Positions 25,548 to 33,391 of a stretch of 64,000 bases of DNA are shown piece by piece. This stretch comes from Paenibacillus sp. URB8-2 (GTDB lineage Bacteria; Bacillota; Bacilli; Paenibacillales; Paenibacillaceae), in assembly GCF_013393385.1 (NCBI RefSeq), contig NZ_AP023239.1, positions 806,001-870,000 on the forward strand. The letters are read 5' to 3'. Within the stretch, counting starts at the first letter, position 1. Every line of letters begins with the position of its first letter. A model generated the notes under the pieces. The model saw only the letters and a program-made list of their open reading frames with translations. It was not told the origin of the DNA and ran no database searches. Made by a program: the position numbers and the translations under genes.

Positions 25548-26197
25548 TGCGGCCACCCTTTTTCTTTCAAATAGCCGGAAATGGCATGATAATCGTCAAC
25601 CGGTACATGACTGATTCCGTCCCGCGTCAGCAGATCGCGCAGCTCGCCTCGGGCAAAAGCGATGTCGGCCGCTTTGGCCGCTTCAAGGTCGGGCTCGCTG
25701 TCCCCGGCAAATAAAACCGTGCGGTAGCGCCCCCGGATATCCTCAAGCACCTTGCGTTTATCCAGCCCGAAAATCTCCGAGAAAAAAGGGTTCGCGGTGT
25801 CGGGAACAATCCGCAGCGCGCCGTTTTCGTGTACGGCCGGCATGGAAATGACGGTTACATTCGGGATTTCCAGCGCCTGCATGAGCCGCTCGATATACCA
25901 TGACGTACCTGCGCTTACGATATAAAAGTCTCCCCCGCGCGCCTGAACCTCATGGACAAAATCAATCGCCCCCGGCGTGAGCGGGATTTTGCGGATCTCA
26001 TCCAATAGCTGCTCTTCCGTAAGATTAAGCTTGCCGAAAATATGGTTAAGAAACTCCACATTAATCTTCGTTGTTTTCTTCCAGTCCTGGTAAAATTGAT
26101 GCCCCCATTCCGGGAAAAAACGGTCAATCATCAAATGATAAAAATCCCGCTGCGAAAGCGTGCCGTCAAAATCGGAGAGAAAAGCAAATGGTTTCAT
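25544..26197 (-). CDS. HAD-IB (MtnX-like) phosphatase
   Basis: The 217-residue protein has the HAD motif I DFDGT (D9 nucleophile, D11), motif II IVSAGTS and motif III/IV FAGDSEPDLEAAKAADI. The length and cap match the MtnX-like/PHOSPHO-like HAD-IB group, which acts on small phosphomonoesters, including phosphoethanolamine in some members. GGGGGGT lies before ATG 26197. An upstream in-frame start at 26245 is not favoured. It is divergent from eutA across a 243-base region that holds a GntR-type operator. A link to ethanolamine phosphate is inference from context. Confidence 0.8.
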   Translation of the reverse strand: MKPFAFLSDFDGTLSQRDFYHLMIDRFFPEWGHQFYQDWKKTTKINVEFLNHIFGKLNLTEEQLLDEIRKIPLTPGAIDFVHEVQARGGDFYIVSAGTSWYIERLMQALEIPNVTVISMPAVHENGALRIVPDTANPFFSEIFGLDKRKVLEDIRGRYRTVLFAGDSEPDLEAAKAADIAFARGELRDLLTRDGISHVPVDDYHAISGYLKEKGWPQ

Positions 26198-26325
26198 TAT
26201 TAGAGAACCCCCCAGAACAATATATTTCATATTTAAGATTACCATATCCTTCTTTATTATTTATGAGCGATACCCATTTCAGATTGAAGCTCTGAAAATT
26301 CTTCTGAAAATTAATTAAAATTTTA

Positions 26326-26354
26326 TTGAATAATGCAAAACCCTGCCTTATAAT
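26326..26354 (+). promoter_or_regulatory. Sigma-A promoter of the eut operon
   Basis: TTGAAT (26326-26331) and TATAAT (26349-26354) are spaced by 17 bases. Transcription would start near 26361, at the edge of the operator at 26364-26390. Confidence 0.75.
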
Positions 26355-26363
26355 AACGACATG

Positions 26364-26390
26364 AAACCTGTATACAAGTTGGTATTCAAG
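26364..26390 (+). promoter_or_regulatory. GntR-type operator before eutA (site 1)
   Basis: The site contains CTGTATACAAG followed by TTGGTATTCAAG. It differs by only two bases from the 27-base site before gntR at 30992-31018. GTATAC-type cores are typical of FCD-family GntR proteins. The position over the start of transcription suggests repression. Confidence 0.72.
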
Positions 26391-26440
26391 ATAGCGCGTC
26401 GAATTCATTGGGCACGTTATAGGGAGGGATGGGGCAATGG

Positions 26441-27886
26441 ATGGATGAGCTGTCATTTACAAGCGTCGGCATCGACATCGGAACCAGTACGACCAAACTG
26501 ATTGTCAGCAGGCTTCGGTTGGGGCGGGTATCAGGGGCCTCCCATTTACCCCGCTATGAAATTGTAGAACGGGAGCTGCATTATGCAAGTCCGATTTACT
26601 CCACGCCGCTGCTGTCCCAAGATGAAATCGATATGGATGAGGTTGCCCGAATTCTGCGGGATGAATACGATCATATCGGTTTGAGCCTATCCGAGGTCAA
26701 ATCGGGAGCCGTCATCATCACCGGAGAAATGGCAACCAAGACGAATGCCCGCCGGGTCGTGCATTACCTGGCGGAGCGTTCCGGGGATTTCGTCGTCGCT
26801 GCCGCCGGAGCGGATCTGGAAGGACTGCTGGCCGGTAAAGGGTCCGGTGCCGAACAACGGTCCAGGGAGTTTCCGGGAGTTGTGGCGAATGTCGATATCG
26901 GAGGCGGTACCTCGAATGTCGCTTATTTTCGGCAAGGGAGAGCGATTGGTACCGTCACCATCCATGTCGGGGGGCGGTTGATCCGACTGGATGATCGGGG
27001 TAATGTTCATTCGGTTTCTCCGCATATGCTGAAATGGCTGCAGGAACGCCGGACTCCGCTGGCGGCAGGAAGCAAGACGACCCCGGATCAGCTCCAAGGG
27101 ATAGCCTCCGCGATGTGCGGCGAAATGCTGGCTTATTTGGCCAAGGAAGCTGTCGATTCATCTTTTCGGCATTTAATCGCCGGATCGCCGCCCGCCGGAC
27201 CGCTGCCGGAGATAGACGAACTCATGATTTCCGGAGGGATCAGCACCTTAATGGCGGACCGGGAAGTCCCGGAATCCATGACTGCCATTGCCAGGTACGG
27301 AGACATCGGGCCGCTTCTGGCCAGCTCGCTGCGGCAGCAAGAAGACCGGTGGCCGTTCCGGATCGTCACCTCCGCACAAACCGTACGGGCGACCGTCATC
27401 GGCGCCGGTATGCAAAGCGTCGAAATCAGCGGCTCCACCGTACATATCGATCCGTCTTTGCTGCCGCTCCGCAATCTTCCGGTCCTCCATCTGGAGTACA
27501 CGGGGATTAGGCCCGAGGATTGGAACCGGGAGGCCGATGAGGCTATGCTGGAGGCCGCAAGGTACGCTCTGCCGGAAGCCGAGGCTCCTTGCGCTATCGC
27601 TTTAAGCGGAGCCGTTATCCACTCGTACTCTGCACTGCAGCTGGTAGCTCAAACACTGCTTGATACATTTACCAGTCATTTTCCCGATGCGAAGATAATG
27701 GCGGTTGTCTGCGAGCATGACATGGCCAAGGCGCTGGGCCAGGCGTTGTCCATCCGCTGCGGGAAGCGTCTGGGCATCGTGTGCATCGATCAAATCCGGG
27801 TGGAGCGCGGCGATTATATCGACATCGGAGAACCGCTGCCCGGCTTTCTCGTCCCTGTTGTGATCAAGACCTTGGCTTTTTCATAA
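26441..27886 (+). CDS. eutA: Ethanolamine ammonia-lyase reactivating factor EutA
   Basis: The 481-residue protein has an actin/Hsp70-like ATPase fold. GIDIGTSTTKLIV lies near the N-terminus, NVDIGGGTSNVAYF in the middle and ELMISGG further on. EutA releases damaged cobalamin from ethanolamine ammonia-lyase so that the enzyme can rebind intact adenosylcobalamin. ATG 26441 is favoured over ATG 26429, which is too close to GGGAGGG. It is the first gene of an operon with eutB and eutC, behind a sigma-A promoter and a GntR operator. The length is normal for the family. Confidence 0.9.
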   Translation: MDELSFTSVGIDIGTSTTKLIVSRLRLGRVSGASHLPRYEIVERELHYASPIYSTPLLSQDEIDMDEVARILRDEYDHIGLSLSEVKSGAVIITGEMATKTNARRVVHYLAERSGDFVVAAAGADLEGLLAGKGSGAEQRSREFPGVVANVDIGGGTSNVAYFRQGRAIGTVTIHVGGRLIRLDDRGNVHSVSPHMLKWLQERRTPLAAGSKTTPDQLQGIASAMCGEMLAYLAKEAVDSSFRHLIAGSPPAGPLPEIDELMISGGISTLMADREVPESMTAIARYGDIGPLLASSLRQQEDRWPFRIVTSAQTVRATVIGAGMQSVEISGSTVHIDPSLLPLRNLPVLHLEYTGIRPEDWNREADEAMLEAARYALPEAEAPCAIALSGAVIHSYSALQLVAQTLLDTFTSHFPDAKIMAVVCEHDMAKALGQALSIRCGKRLGIVCIDQIRVERGDYIDIGEPLPGFLVPVVIKTLAFS

Positions 27887-27887
27887 C

Positions 27888-27912
27888 CCATAACCGATAA
27901 ACCATAACCGAT
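27888..27912 (+). repeat. Short tandem repeat between eutA and eutB
   Basis: CCATAACCGAT occurs at 27888-27898 and 27902-27912 (period 14), with a third CATAACC just before, overlapping the eutA stop codon. Confidence 0.6.
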
Positions 27913-27931
27913 GCGGAAAGGAGGCGAATGG

Positions 27932-29296
27932 ATGATCAAGAGCATGAACATGCTCGGGCAGACCTACCGTTTTGACAGTCTCAAAGAAATTCTGGCCAAA
28001 GCGAACGAGGAGAAGTCGGGCGATCAGCTGGCCGGAATCGGAGCAGCGGATGCCCGCGAACGGATCGCCGCCAAATTTGTGCTGGCTGACCTGACGCTTA
28101 GTGAAATCAGGAATGATCCGCTGCTGCCGCCCGAAGAAGATGAAGTGTCAAGGGTGATCGGAGAGGGGATCGAAGAGACGGTGTATGACGGGATTCGGAA
28201 CTGGAGCATCGCCGAGCTTCGCGAGTATATTTTGTCCCATAAAGCGGGGCAGGATGAACTGAAGCGGCTCGGTTCCGGCATGACCAGCGAAATGATTGCC
28301 GCGGTCGCCAAAGTGATGTCCAATCTCGATTTGATTGCGGCCGCTTCCAAAATCCGCACGGTTACCCGGTGCAATACCGAAATCGGGCAGCGTGGCGTGC
28401 TGGCCACAAGAGCGCAGCCGAATCATCCCTCGGACAGCATTCCCGGCATTTTGGCCGCGATGTACGAAGCGCTCAGCTATGGCATCGGAGACGCGGTCAT
28501 CGGGATCAATCCGGTGATTGATTCGGCGGAGAGCGTCCGGGCGATATTGTCCGCAACCAAAGAGGCGATGGACCGGTGGAGCATCCCGACACAGAATTGC
28601 GTCCTGGCGCATGTGACGACCCAAATGAGAGCGATCGAGCAAGGAGCCCCGGTGGATTTGCTGTTTCAAAGTCTGGCCGGAACCGAGCAGGGCAATAAGG
28701 GCTTCGGCGTGAATATCCGGCTGCTGAACGAAGCGGATGAGCTGATGCGCATGAAGGGGGCTTCACAGGGGCCGAATCACTGGTATTTTGAAACCGGGCA
28801 GGGCTCGGAGCTGTCCTCATACGCTCACTTCGGGATTGATCAAGTGACGCTGGAGTCGAGATGCTACGGGCTGGCCCGGCAGTACAACCCGTTCCTCGTC
28901 AACACCGTCGTTGGTTTTATCGGACCGGAATACCTGTATGACAGCAAGCAGGTCATTCGGGCCGGATTGGAAGACCATTTTATGGGCAAAATGCATGGGC
29001 TTCCGATGGGCGTGGATGTATGCTATACGAACCACATGAAGGCGGAGCAGAACGATATGGAGAACCTTGGCGTGCTGCTGACGTCGGCGGGCGTCAACTT
29101 TCTCATCGGCGTGGCGATGGCGGATGATTGCATGCTCAACTACCAGTCTCTCAGCTTTCACGATCTCGCCGCCCTGCGGGAAACCTTTGGTCTAAGGCCG
29201 GCACCGGCGTTCGAAGAATGGCTGATCAAGATGGGGATTATGGCCGATGGCAGGCTGACGGAAGCGGCCGGCGATCCGACCCTTTTTATGGGATAA
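27932..29296 (+). CDS. eutB: Ethanolamine ammonia-lyase large subunit
   Basis: The 454-residue catalytic TIM-barrel subunit converts ethanolamine to acetaldehyde and ammonia with adenosylcobalamin. Strong family blocks are visible: ANEEKSGDQLAGI, VTRCNTEIGQRGVLATRAQPNHPSD, the stretch from GFGVNIRLLNEADELM to NHWYFETGQGSELSS, and GVDVCYTNHMKAEQNDMENL. AAAGGAGG lies 8 bases before ATG 27932, so an upstream in-frame ATG at 27911 is rejected. eutA precedes it and eutC follows 22 bases later. No EutE/EutG or shell-protein genes are in the window to handle the acetaldehyde. Confidence 0.95.
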   Translation: MIKSMNMLGQTYRFDSLKEILAKANEEKSGDQLAGIGAADARERIAAKFVLADLTLSEIRNDPLLPPEEDEVSRVIGEGIEETVYDGIRNWSIAELREYILSHKAGQDELKRLGSGMTSEMIAAVAKVMSNLDLIAAASKIRTVTRCNTEIGQRGVLATRAQPNHPSDSIPGILAAMYEALSYGIGDAVIGINPVIDSAESVRAILSATKEAMDRWSIPTQNCVLAHVTTQMRAIEQGAPVDLLFQSLAGTEQGNKGFGVNIRLLNEADELMRMKGASQGPNHWYFETGQGSELSSYAHFGIDQVTLESRCYGLARQYNPFLVNTVVGFIGPEYLYDSKQVIRAGLEDHFMGKMHGLPMGVDVCYTNHMKAEQNDMENLGVLLTSAGVNFLIGVAMADDCMLNYQSLSFHDLAALRETFGLRPAPAFEEWLIKMGIMADGRLTEAAGDPTLFMG

Positions 29297-29318
29297 ACTA
29301 CATTTGCGGAGGTGCGGC

Positions 29319-30020
29319 ATGGAAGATCGCGAGAAATTGGAGGCGTTAAAGAAGAGCACTCCAGCACGGATCGGGGTGGGGCGCGCGGGAACCCGGCCGC
29401 TGACGCATACGATGCTGCAATTCCGGAGAGATCATGCCGCCGCCGTGGATGCCGTGTACGGGGAAGTGGAGGAGACGATCCTTCGGCAGCTCGGATTATT
29501 CACCGTGGAGACCTGTTACGGGAATAAGGAAACCTATTTGAAACGCCCGGATCTCGGACGCATCATTACAGACGAGGGCATTGCGGTTATTCGGGAAAAA
29601 TGCGTCAAGCAGCCGCAAATCCAGATTGTCGTGTCGGACGGTCTAAGCGCCGATGCGATCACCGCGAACCTCCCCGATGTGTATCCGGCTCTGCTCGATT
29701 CCTTGAGAGCGAATGATCTGAACCCGGGAACCTCATTTTTTGTGAAAGGGGGGAGAGTCGCCTGCATGGACCACATCGGGGAGGTGCTTCAGCCGGATGC
29801 GCTCGTGCTCCTGATCGGTGAACGGCCCGGGCTCGTAACCGCCAAATCCATGAGCGCTTATATGTGCTACAAGCCCCGCAAAGGCATGATCGAATCGGAC
29901 CGGAATGTCATATCGAACATTCACAGGGGCGGGACGCCTCCTTTGGAGGCGGCGGCGCATATCGGCACGATGCTCAAAGGGATGCTGGAGCGTCAGACGA
30001 GCGGCACGAATTTTTTCTAA
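29319..30020 (+). CDS. eutC: Ethanolamine ammonia-lyase small subunit
   Basis: The 233-residue small subunit of the lyase completes the cobalamin-binding site. Visible blocks are TPARIGVGRAGTRPLTHTMLQFRRDHAAA, QIVVSDGLSADAI, ALVLLIGERPGL, SMSAYMCYKPRKGM and the family ending SGTNFF. GGAGG precedes ATG 29319. The next gene starts 19 bases after the stop with its own strong ribosome binding site. In some bacteria EutC carries an N-terminal targeting extension for a microcompartment. The short N-terminus here fits a cytosolic enzyme. Confidence 0.94.
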   Translation: MEDREKLEALKKSTPARIGVGRAGTRPLTHTMLQFRRDHAAAVDAVYGEVEETILRQLGLFTVETCYGNKETYLKRPDLGRIITDEGIAVIREKCVKQPQIQIVVSDGLSADAITANLPDVYPALLDSLRANDLNPGTSFFVKGGRVACMDHIGEVLQPDALVLLIGERPGLVTAKSMSAYMCYKPRKGMIESDRNVISNIHRGGTPPLEAAAHIGTMLKGMLERQTSGTNFF

Positions 30021-30039
30021 AAAGAGAGGAGGAAGCCGC

Positions 30040-30942
30040 ATGCATGTTGTGGAGCGTGACCAATTCGTATTCAGCTTCTCCGGGAATCACCCGCCGGTAT
30101 TGACTGTGCAGAGCGGGGACCGGGTTGTTTTACGGACGAACGACTGCTTCTCTGGGCAAATCCGGGGGGATCAGGATCTTGTTACTTCCATCGACTATGG
30201 AAAAATCAATCCGGCGGCCGGACCGGTCTTTGTGGAGGGAGCGCAGCCGGGGGACATACTGAGGGCGGAGATTATCCGCATCTCCCTGGACGGTCAAGGC
30301 GTTATCACGACGCTTCCGGACATCGGGACGTTAATTCACCATTCGGAGATCCGGTCGAAGACGGTGCAAATCCGGGAAGGAAGGCGCGTACAGTTCTCAG
30401 GCAGGATTGAGTTCGAGTGCGCCCCGATGGTTGGAGTCATAGGCGTGGCACCTTCGGAAGGCGAGGTCGCTTGCGGGCATCCCGGGCGGCACGGCGGGAA
30501 TTTGGACTCGAGCTGCATCGCGGAAGGCGCAAGCGTGTATCTGCCGGTGTTCGTTCCCGGGGCTCTGTTTGGGCTTGGCGATCTTCACGCCCGCATGGGC
30601 GACGGGGAAATGTGCGGAACCGGAGTGGAAACCGCCGGAGAAGTCGAGGTTCGCCTGACCGTGCTGAAGGGCGTACCGCTTACCGCTCCCGTAGTCGAAA
30701 CGAAGGATTCCTGGCATGCCGTCGCAAGCGATCACGATGTTCTGGAGGCAATACGGCAGGCGAGCGAAGACATGCAGAGCATGATCGTCCAGCGATGGGA
30801 ACTGACGCCGACGGATGCCTATTTGCTGATGGGCGCGGTGGGTGACGTGCAGATGAGCCAATGCTGCAAGCCTTGTCCGGTGGAGACGGTCGTTCGTGTA
30901 CGGATGCCCAAGCTTGAAGGAATGCCCGGATTGGCCAGGTAG
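30040..30942 (+). CDS. Acetamidase/formamidase family amidohydrolase
   Basis: The 300-residue protein is of the FmdA/AmdA family. Characteristic parts are VLTVQSGDRVVLRTNDCFSG, NPAAGPVFVEGAQPGD and CGHPGRHGGNLDSS. GALFGLGDLHARMGDGEMCGTGVE is the metal/active-site region, and SQCCKPCPVETVVRVRMP lies at the end. Members hydrolyse formamide or acetamide to ammonia and the acid. It directly follows eutC in the same operon, so ammonia release from amides and ethanolamine is co-ordinated. The start 30040 lies behind GAGGAGG. Confidence 0.9.
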   Translation: MHVVERDQFVFSFSGNHPPVLTVQSGDRVVLRTNDCFSGQIRGDQDLVTSIDYGKINPAAGPVFVEGAQPGDILRAEIIRISLDGQGVITTLPDIGTLIHHSEIRSKTVQIREGRRVQFSGRIEFECAPMVGVIGVAPSEGEVACGHPGRHGGNLDSSCIAEGASVYLPVFVPGALFGLGDLHARMGDGEMCGTGVETAGEVEVRLTVLKGVPLTAPVVETKDSWHAVASDHDVLEAIRQASEDMQSMIVQRWELTPTDAYLLMGAVGDVQMSQCCKPCPVETVVRVRMPKLEGMPGLAR

Positions 30943-30962
30943 ATAAAATTTTAAATACCCTA

Positions 30963-30991
30963 TTGAAAAGGAGGGGCGTTTATTTTATATT
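30963..30991 (+). promoter_or_regulatory. Sigma-A promoter of the gntR gene
   Basis: TTGAAA (30963-30968) and TATATT (30986-30991) are spaced by 17 bases, directly followed by the operator at 30992. Confidence 0.72.
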
Positions 30992-31018
30992 AAACCTGTA
31001 TACAACTTGGTATACAAG
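30992..31018 (+). promoter_or_regulatory. GntR-type operator before gntR (site 2)
   Basis: CTGTATACAAC followed by TTGGTATACAAG is nearly identical to the site before eutA. Its position immediately after the -10 box indicates autorepression by the GntR protein encoded 42 bases downstream. Confidence 0.75.
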
Positions 31019-31059
31019 TAACGCATGCAAGAGCGCATGCCGCAAAGGGTGAGATTCTG

Positions 31060-31686
31060 TTGATAGAGAAAAGTGAGAAAGTTCTTTTAAAAGATACCGC
31101 ATACGACAAGATCAAAGAAAAAATGATCCGGGGAGATGAGGAATACACCTCGGAAAATACGCTGGTTCAGGAGTTAAGCATGAGCCGGACTCCGATCCGC
31201 GAAGCATTAAACCGGCTTCAGTATGAAGGCTTCCTAAGGATATTGCCGAACCGGGGCATCGTCTTCACCGAGCTATCCGCCAAGGAACGCAACGAGCTGA
31301 TCGATATGAGGATCGCCATTGAGACGTATTCGCTGAGGCAAGCCGCTGACCGGATTACCGACAACGACATTCAGGAGCTGACCCGCATCATCGGCATGCA
31401 GGAAGAGGCTTACCACGCCGGGGATTTTGCCGAACTGGTCGAGAAAGACGCGCTGTTCCATCATTACCTGCTGGAGATCGTCGGGAACTCGCAATTCATC
31501 AAAATGTACCGTCACGCGAGGGAGCGGCAGTTCACGGTACGGGCCGGAAAATGGCTCAAACATCAGCCGGATGTGCTGCAGACCTTTATAGAAGAACACA
31601 GAACCATTTTGAACGCAATCATCCGGAAGGATATCCCCGCTGCGATTCAACATCTGGTGGAGCATTTGGAAAAAGGGAAGCTGTAA
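31060..31686 (+). CDS. GntR family (FCD) regulator of the eut/amide cluster
   Basis: The 208-residue protein has a winged helix-turn-helix at about residues 10-70 (LVQELSMSRTPIREALNRLQYEGFL). An all-helical FCD ligand domain follows, with likely metal-binding histidines in FHHYLLEIVGN and EEHRTIL. Translation begins at TTG 31060 with GGGTGAG upstream. Its own promoter is covered by an operator that also occurs before eutA. The protein therefore probably represses both, with a small organic acid or amine as inducer (inference). It opens the second half of the cluster. Confidence 0.88.
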   Translation: MIEKSEKVLLKDTAYDKIKEKMIRGDEEYTSENTLVQELSMSRTPIREALNRLQYEGFLRILPNRGIVFTELSAKERNELIDMRIAIETYSLRQAADRITDNDIQELTRIIGMQEEAYHAGDFAELVEKDALFHHYLLEIVGNSQFIKMYRHARERQFTVRAGKWLKHQPDVLQTFIEEHRTILNAIIRKDIPAAIQHLVEHLEKGKL

Positions 31687-31715
31687 CGCTTGAAACGACA
31701 GGAGGCGGCATTGCT

Positions 31716-32534
31716 TTGAAATTTCGAGTAGTCATGGCGCAGCTGGAATCGACATCGGACAAGCAAGTGAACTATGAAAAAGCGGTATCGGCAGTCCGGG
31801 AAGCCGCTTGCGGCCACTTCGCCCAAATGGTTGTTTTCCCCGAAATATTTATGAGCTTTTTCCCCGCGCACACTCCAAAGCATATCATCGTGGATGACGC
31901 CGAGACCCTTCAAGGTCCGTTTGTCACCGGTATGAGGAAGCTGGCTGCCGAGTATGGCGTATGGTTGATTTTCGGAATGAAGGAATTGGTGGATGAGCAT
32001 AAGGCGGACCGGGTGTACAACACGGTAGTCATTGTTGATAGCGGCGGCTCGATCGCCGGATCGTACCGGAAGACCCATCTGTATGACGCTTTCGGGCTGA
32101 AGGAATCCGACACGATCATGCCCGGCGACCGTCTTTTCGAGCCGATTCAGACCCCATTTGGCAAGCTCGGATTGTTCGTCTGTTATGAGCTTCGCTTCCC
32201 CGAGATTGCCCGCTATCAGGCGGCCCAGGGGGCGGAAATCATTATTGTCCCTTCCGGCTGGGTCCGCGGGCCGATGAAGGAGCGGCATTGGAGCCACTTG
32301 ATCACGGTTCGGGCATTGGAAAATACGGTGTTCATGATTGCCTGCAACCAGGTGAGCGATTTCTACAGCGGACAAAGCCTTGTCGCCGATCCGATGGGCG
32401 TCCTGATGGCCGCCGGACCGGAGAACGAAGCGCTGATCGCTTGTGAACTCGATCTTTCCCGAATCGCAAGCGTACGTTCCAAGCTGCCATCGTATGAACA
32501 GCGAAGACCCGAGCTGTATTCATCCCTGATTTGA
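31716..32534 (+). CDS. Carbon-nitrogen hydrolase (nitrilase superfamily)
   Basis: The 272-residue amidase has an intact Glu-Lys-Cys triad: E43 (VVFPEIF), K119 (SYRKTHLYD) and C156 (LFVCYELRFPE). The CYELRFPE motif is closest to Nit2/omega-amidase-like members. Translation starts at TTG 31716, 10 bases after AGGAGG. A longer upstream frame is only a shadow of gntR. It should release ammonia from an aliphatic amide or related compound. With the acetamidase and ethanolamine lyase it forms a nitrogen-release theme. The HpcH/HpaI aldolase gene starts 21 bases after it. Confidence 0.88.
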   Translation: MKFRVVMAQLESTSDKQVNYEKAVSAVREAACGHFAQMVVFPEIFMSFFPAHTPKHIIVDDAETLQGPFVTGMRKLAAEYGVWLIFGMKELVDEHKADRVYNTVVIVDSGGSIAGSYRKTHLYDAFGLKESDTIMPGDRLFEPIQTPFGKLGLFVCYELRFPEIARYQAAQGAEIIIVPSGWVRGPMKERHWSHLITVRALENTVFMIACNQVSDFYSGQSLVADPMGVLMAAGPENEALIACELDLSRIASVRSKLPSYEQRRPELYSSLI

Positions 32535-32555
32535 TCCCGGAAGGAGCCGATTCTA

Positions 32556-33338
32556 ATGAATAAATTGAGCAAGCTGCTGCATAATCAACAGTCCGCCTAC
32601 GGGATGATCGTAACGCTGAAGGACCCCGCCGTCGTGGAGATGCTGGGACATGCCGGGTATGATTTTGCCATCATTGATATGGAGCATACGACGATCGATT
32701 TCGGGCTGGTGGAGCATATGATCCGGGCAGCGGAATGCGTGCAGGTGGCCTCGGTGGTTCGAACTCCCCAGAATGACTATGGCGCCATGCTGCGTGTTCT
32801 CGAAGCGGGAGCCGATGGCATCATGGTTCCCCACCTCACCACGCGGGAACAGGCCGAACGAATCGTCGGCACCGCCAAATACCGTCCGGTCGGCTCCCGC
32901 GGACTCGACGGCTCCTCAAGAACCGCGCAGTACGGCACAACTCCTTTCCAGCAGCACCTTAAACGCCAAAATGAACGGGTCACCGTGATCGGCATGATTG
33001 AAGACGAATCGGCTTTAACCAATCTGGACGATATTGTCAGTGTCGCCGGTCTGGATTTGCTCTTTGTCGGTCCGGCGGATTTGGCCGCTTCCTTTGGCTG
33101 CCAAGAGCAATTCGATCATCCCATCGTCATGGAAGCCATCGAAGCGATTATCCGAACGGCCCGCGAGGTGGGGCTTGGCGTCGGCATTCCGGCTTTTACG
33201 GCAGAGGAGGTGGACAAGTATTCCAAATGGGGAGCCAACTTTTTCACAGTTCCCCCTATTGATACACTCCTCTTCAGCCGGGCAATGACCGCCCATCTAA
33301 GCGACGTTAAGCATAATGAAAGGTTGTCCATGATGTAG
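32556..33338 (+). CDS. HpcH/HpaI family class II aldolase
   Basis: The 260-residue TIM-barrel protein has family blocks FAIIDMEHTTIDFGLVEHMIRAAE, RVLEAGADGIMVPHLTTREQAERIV, GMIEDESALTNLDDI and LLFVGPADLAASFG. Such enzymes cleave 4-hydroxy-2-oxo acids to pyruvate plus an aldehyde, or run the reverse with a metal ion. The acetaldehyde made by ethanolamine lyase would be a possible aldehyde partner, but this is inference. The gene is in the same direction and tightly spaced with the nitrilase, and a peptide-type ABC importer follows. Confidence 0.88.
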   Translation: MNKLSKLLHNQQSAYGMIVTLKDPAVVEMLGHAGYDFAIIDMEHTTIDFGLVEHMIRAAECVQVASVVRTPQNDYGAMLRVLEAGADGIMVPHLTTREQAERIVGTAKYRPVGSRGLDGSSRTAQYGTTPFQQHLKRQNERVTVIGMIEDESALTNLDDIVSVAGLDLLFVGPADLAASFGCQEQFDHPIVMEAIEAIIRTAREVGLGVGIPAFTAEEVDKYSKWGANFFTVPPIDTLLFSRAMTAHLSDVKHNERLSMM

Positions 33339-33391
33339 GCTTAAAAGACGTCTTGTCGTTCATATGACCATATCTAAGGAGGAAATAAAGT

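Noticed and set aside
26198..26440. Cobalamin riboswitch before eutA
   Set aside because: The leader between the promoter and eutA is only about 80 bases and has no B12-box-like sequence. A GntR operator is present instead.
31551..31715. Upstream extension of the nitrilase frame
   Set aside because: It is inside the gntR coding region in another frame. TTG 31716 behind AGGAGG gives the normal nitrilase start.
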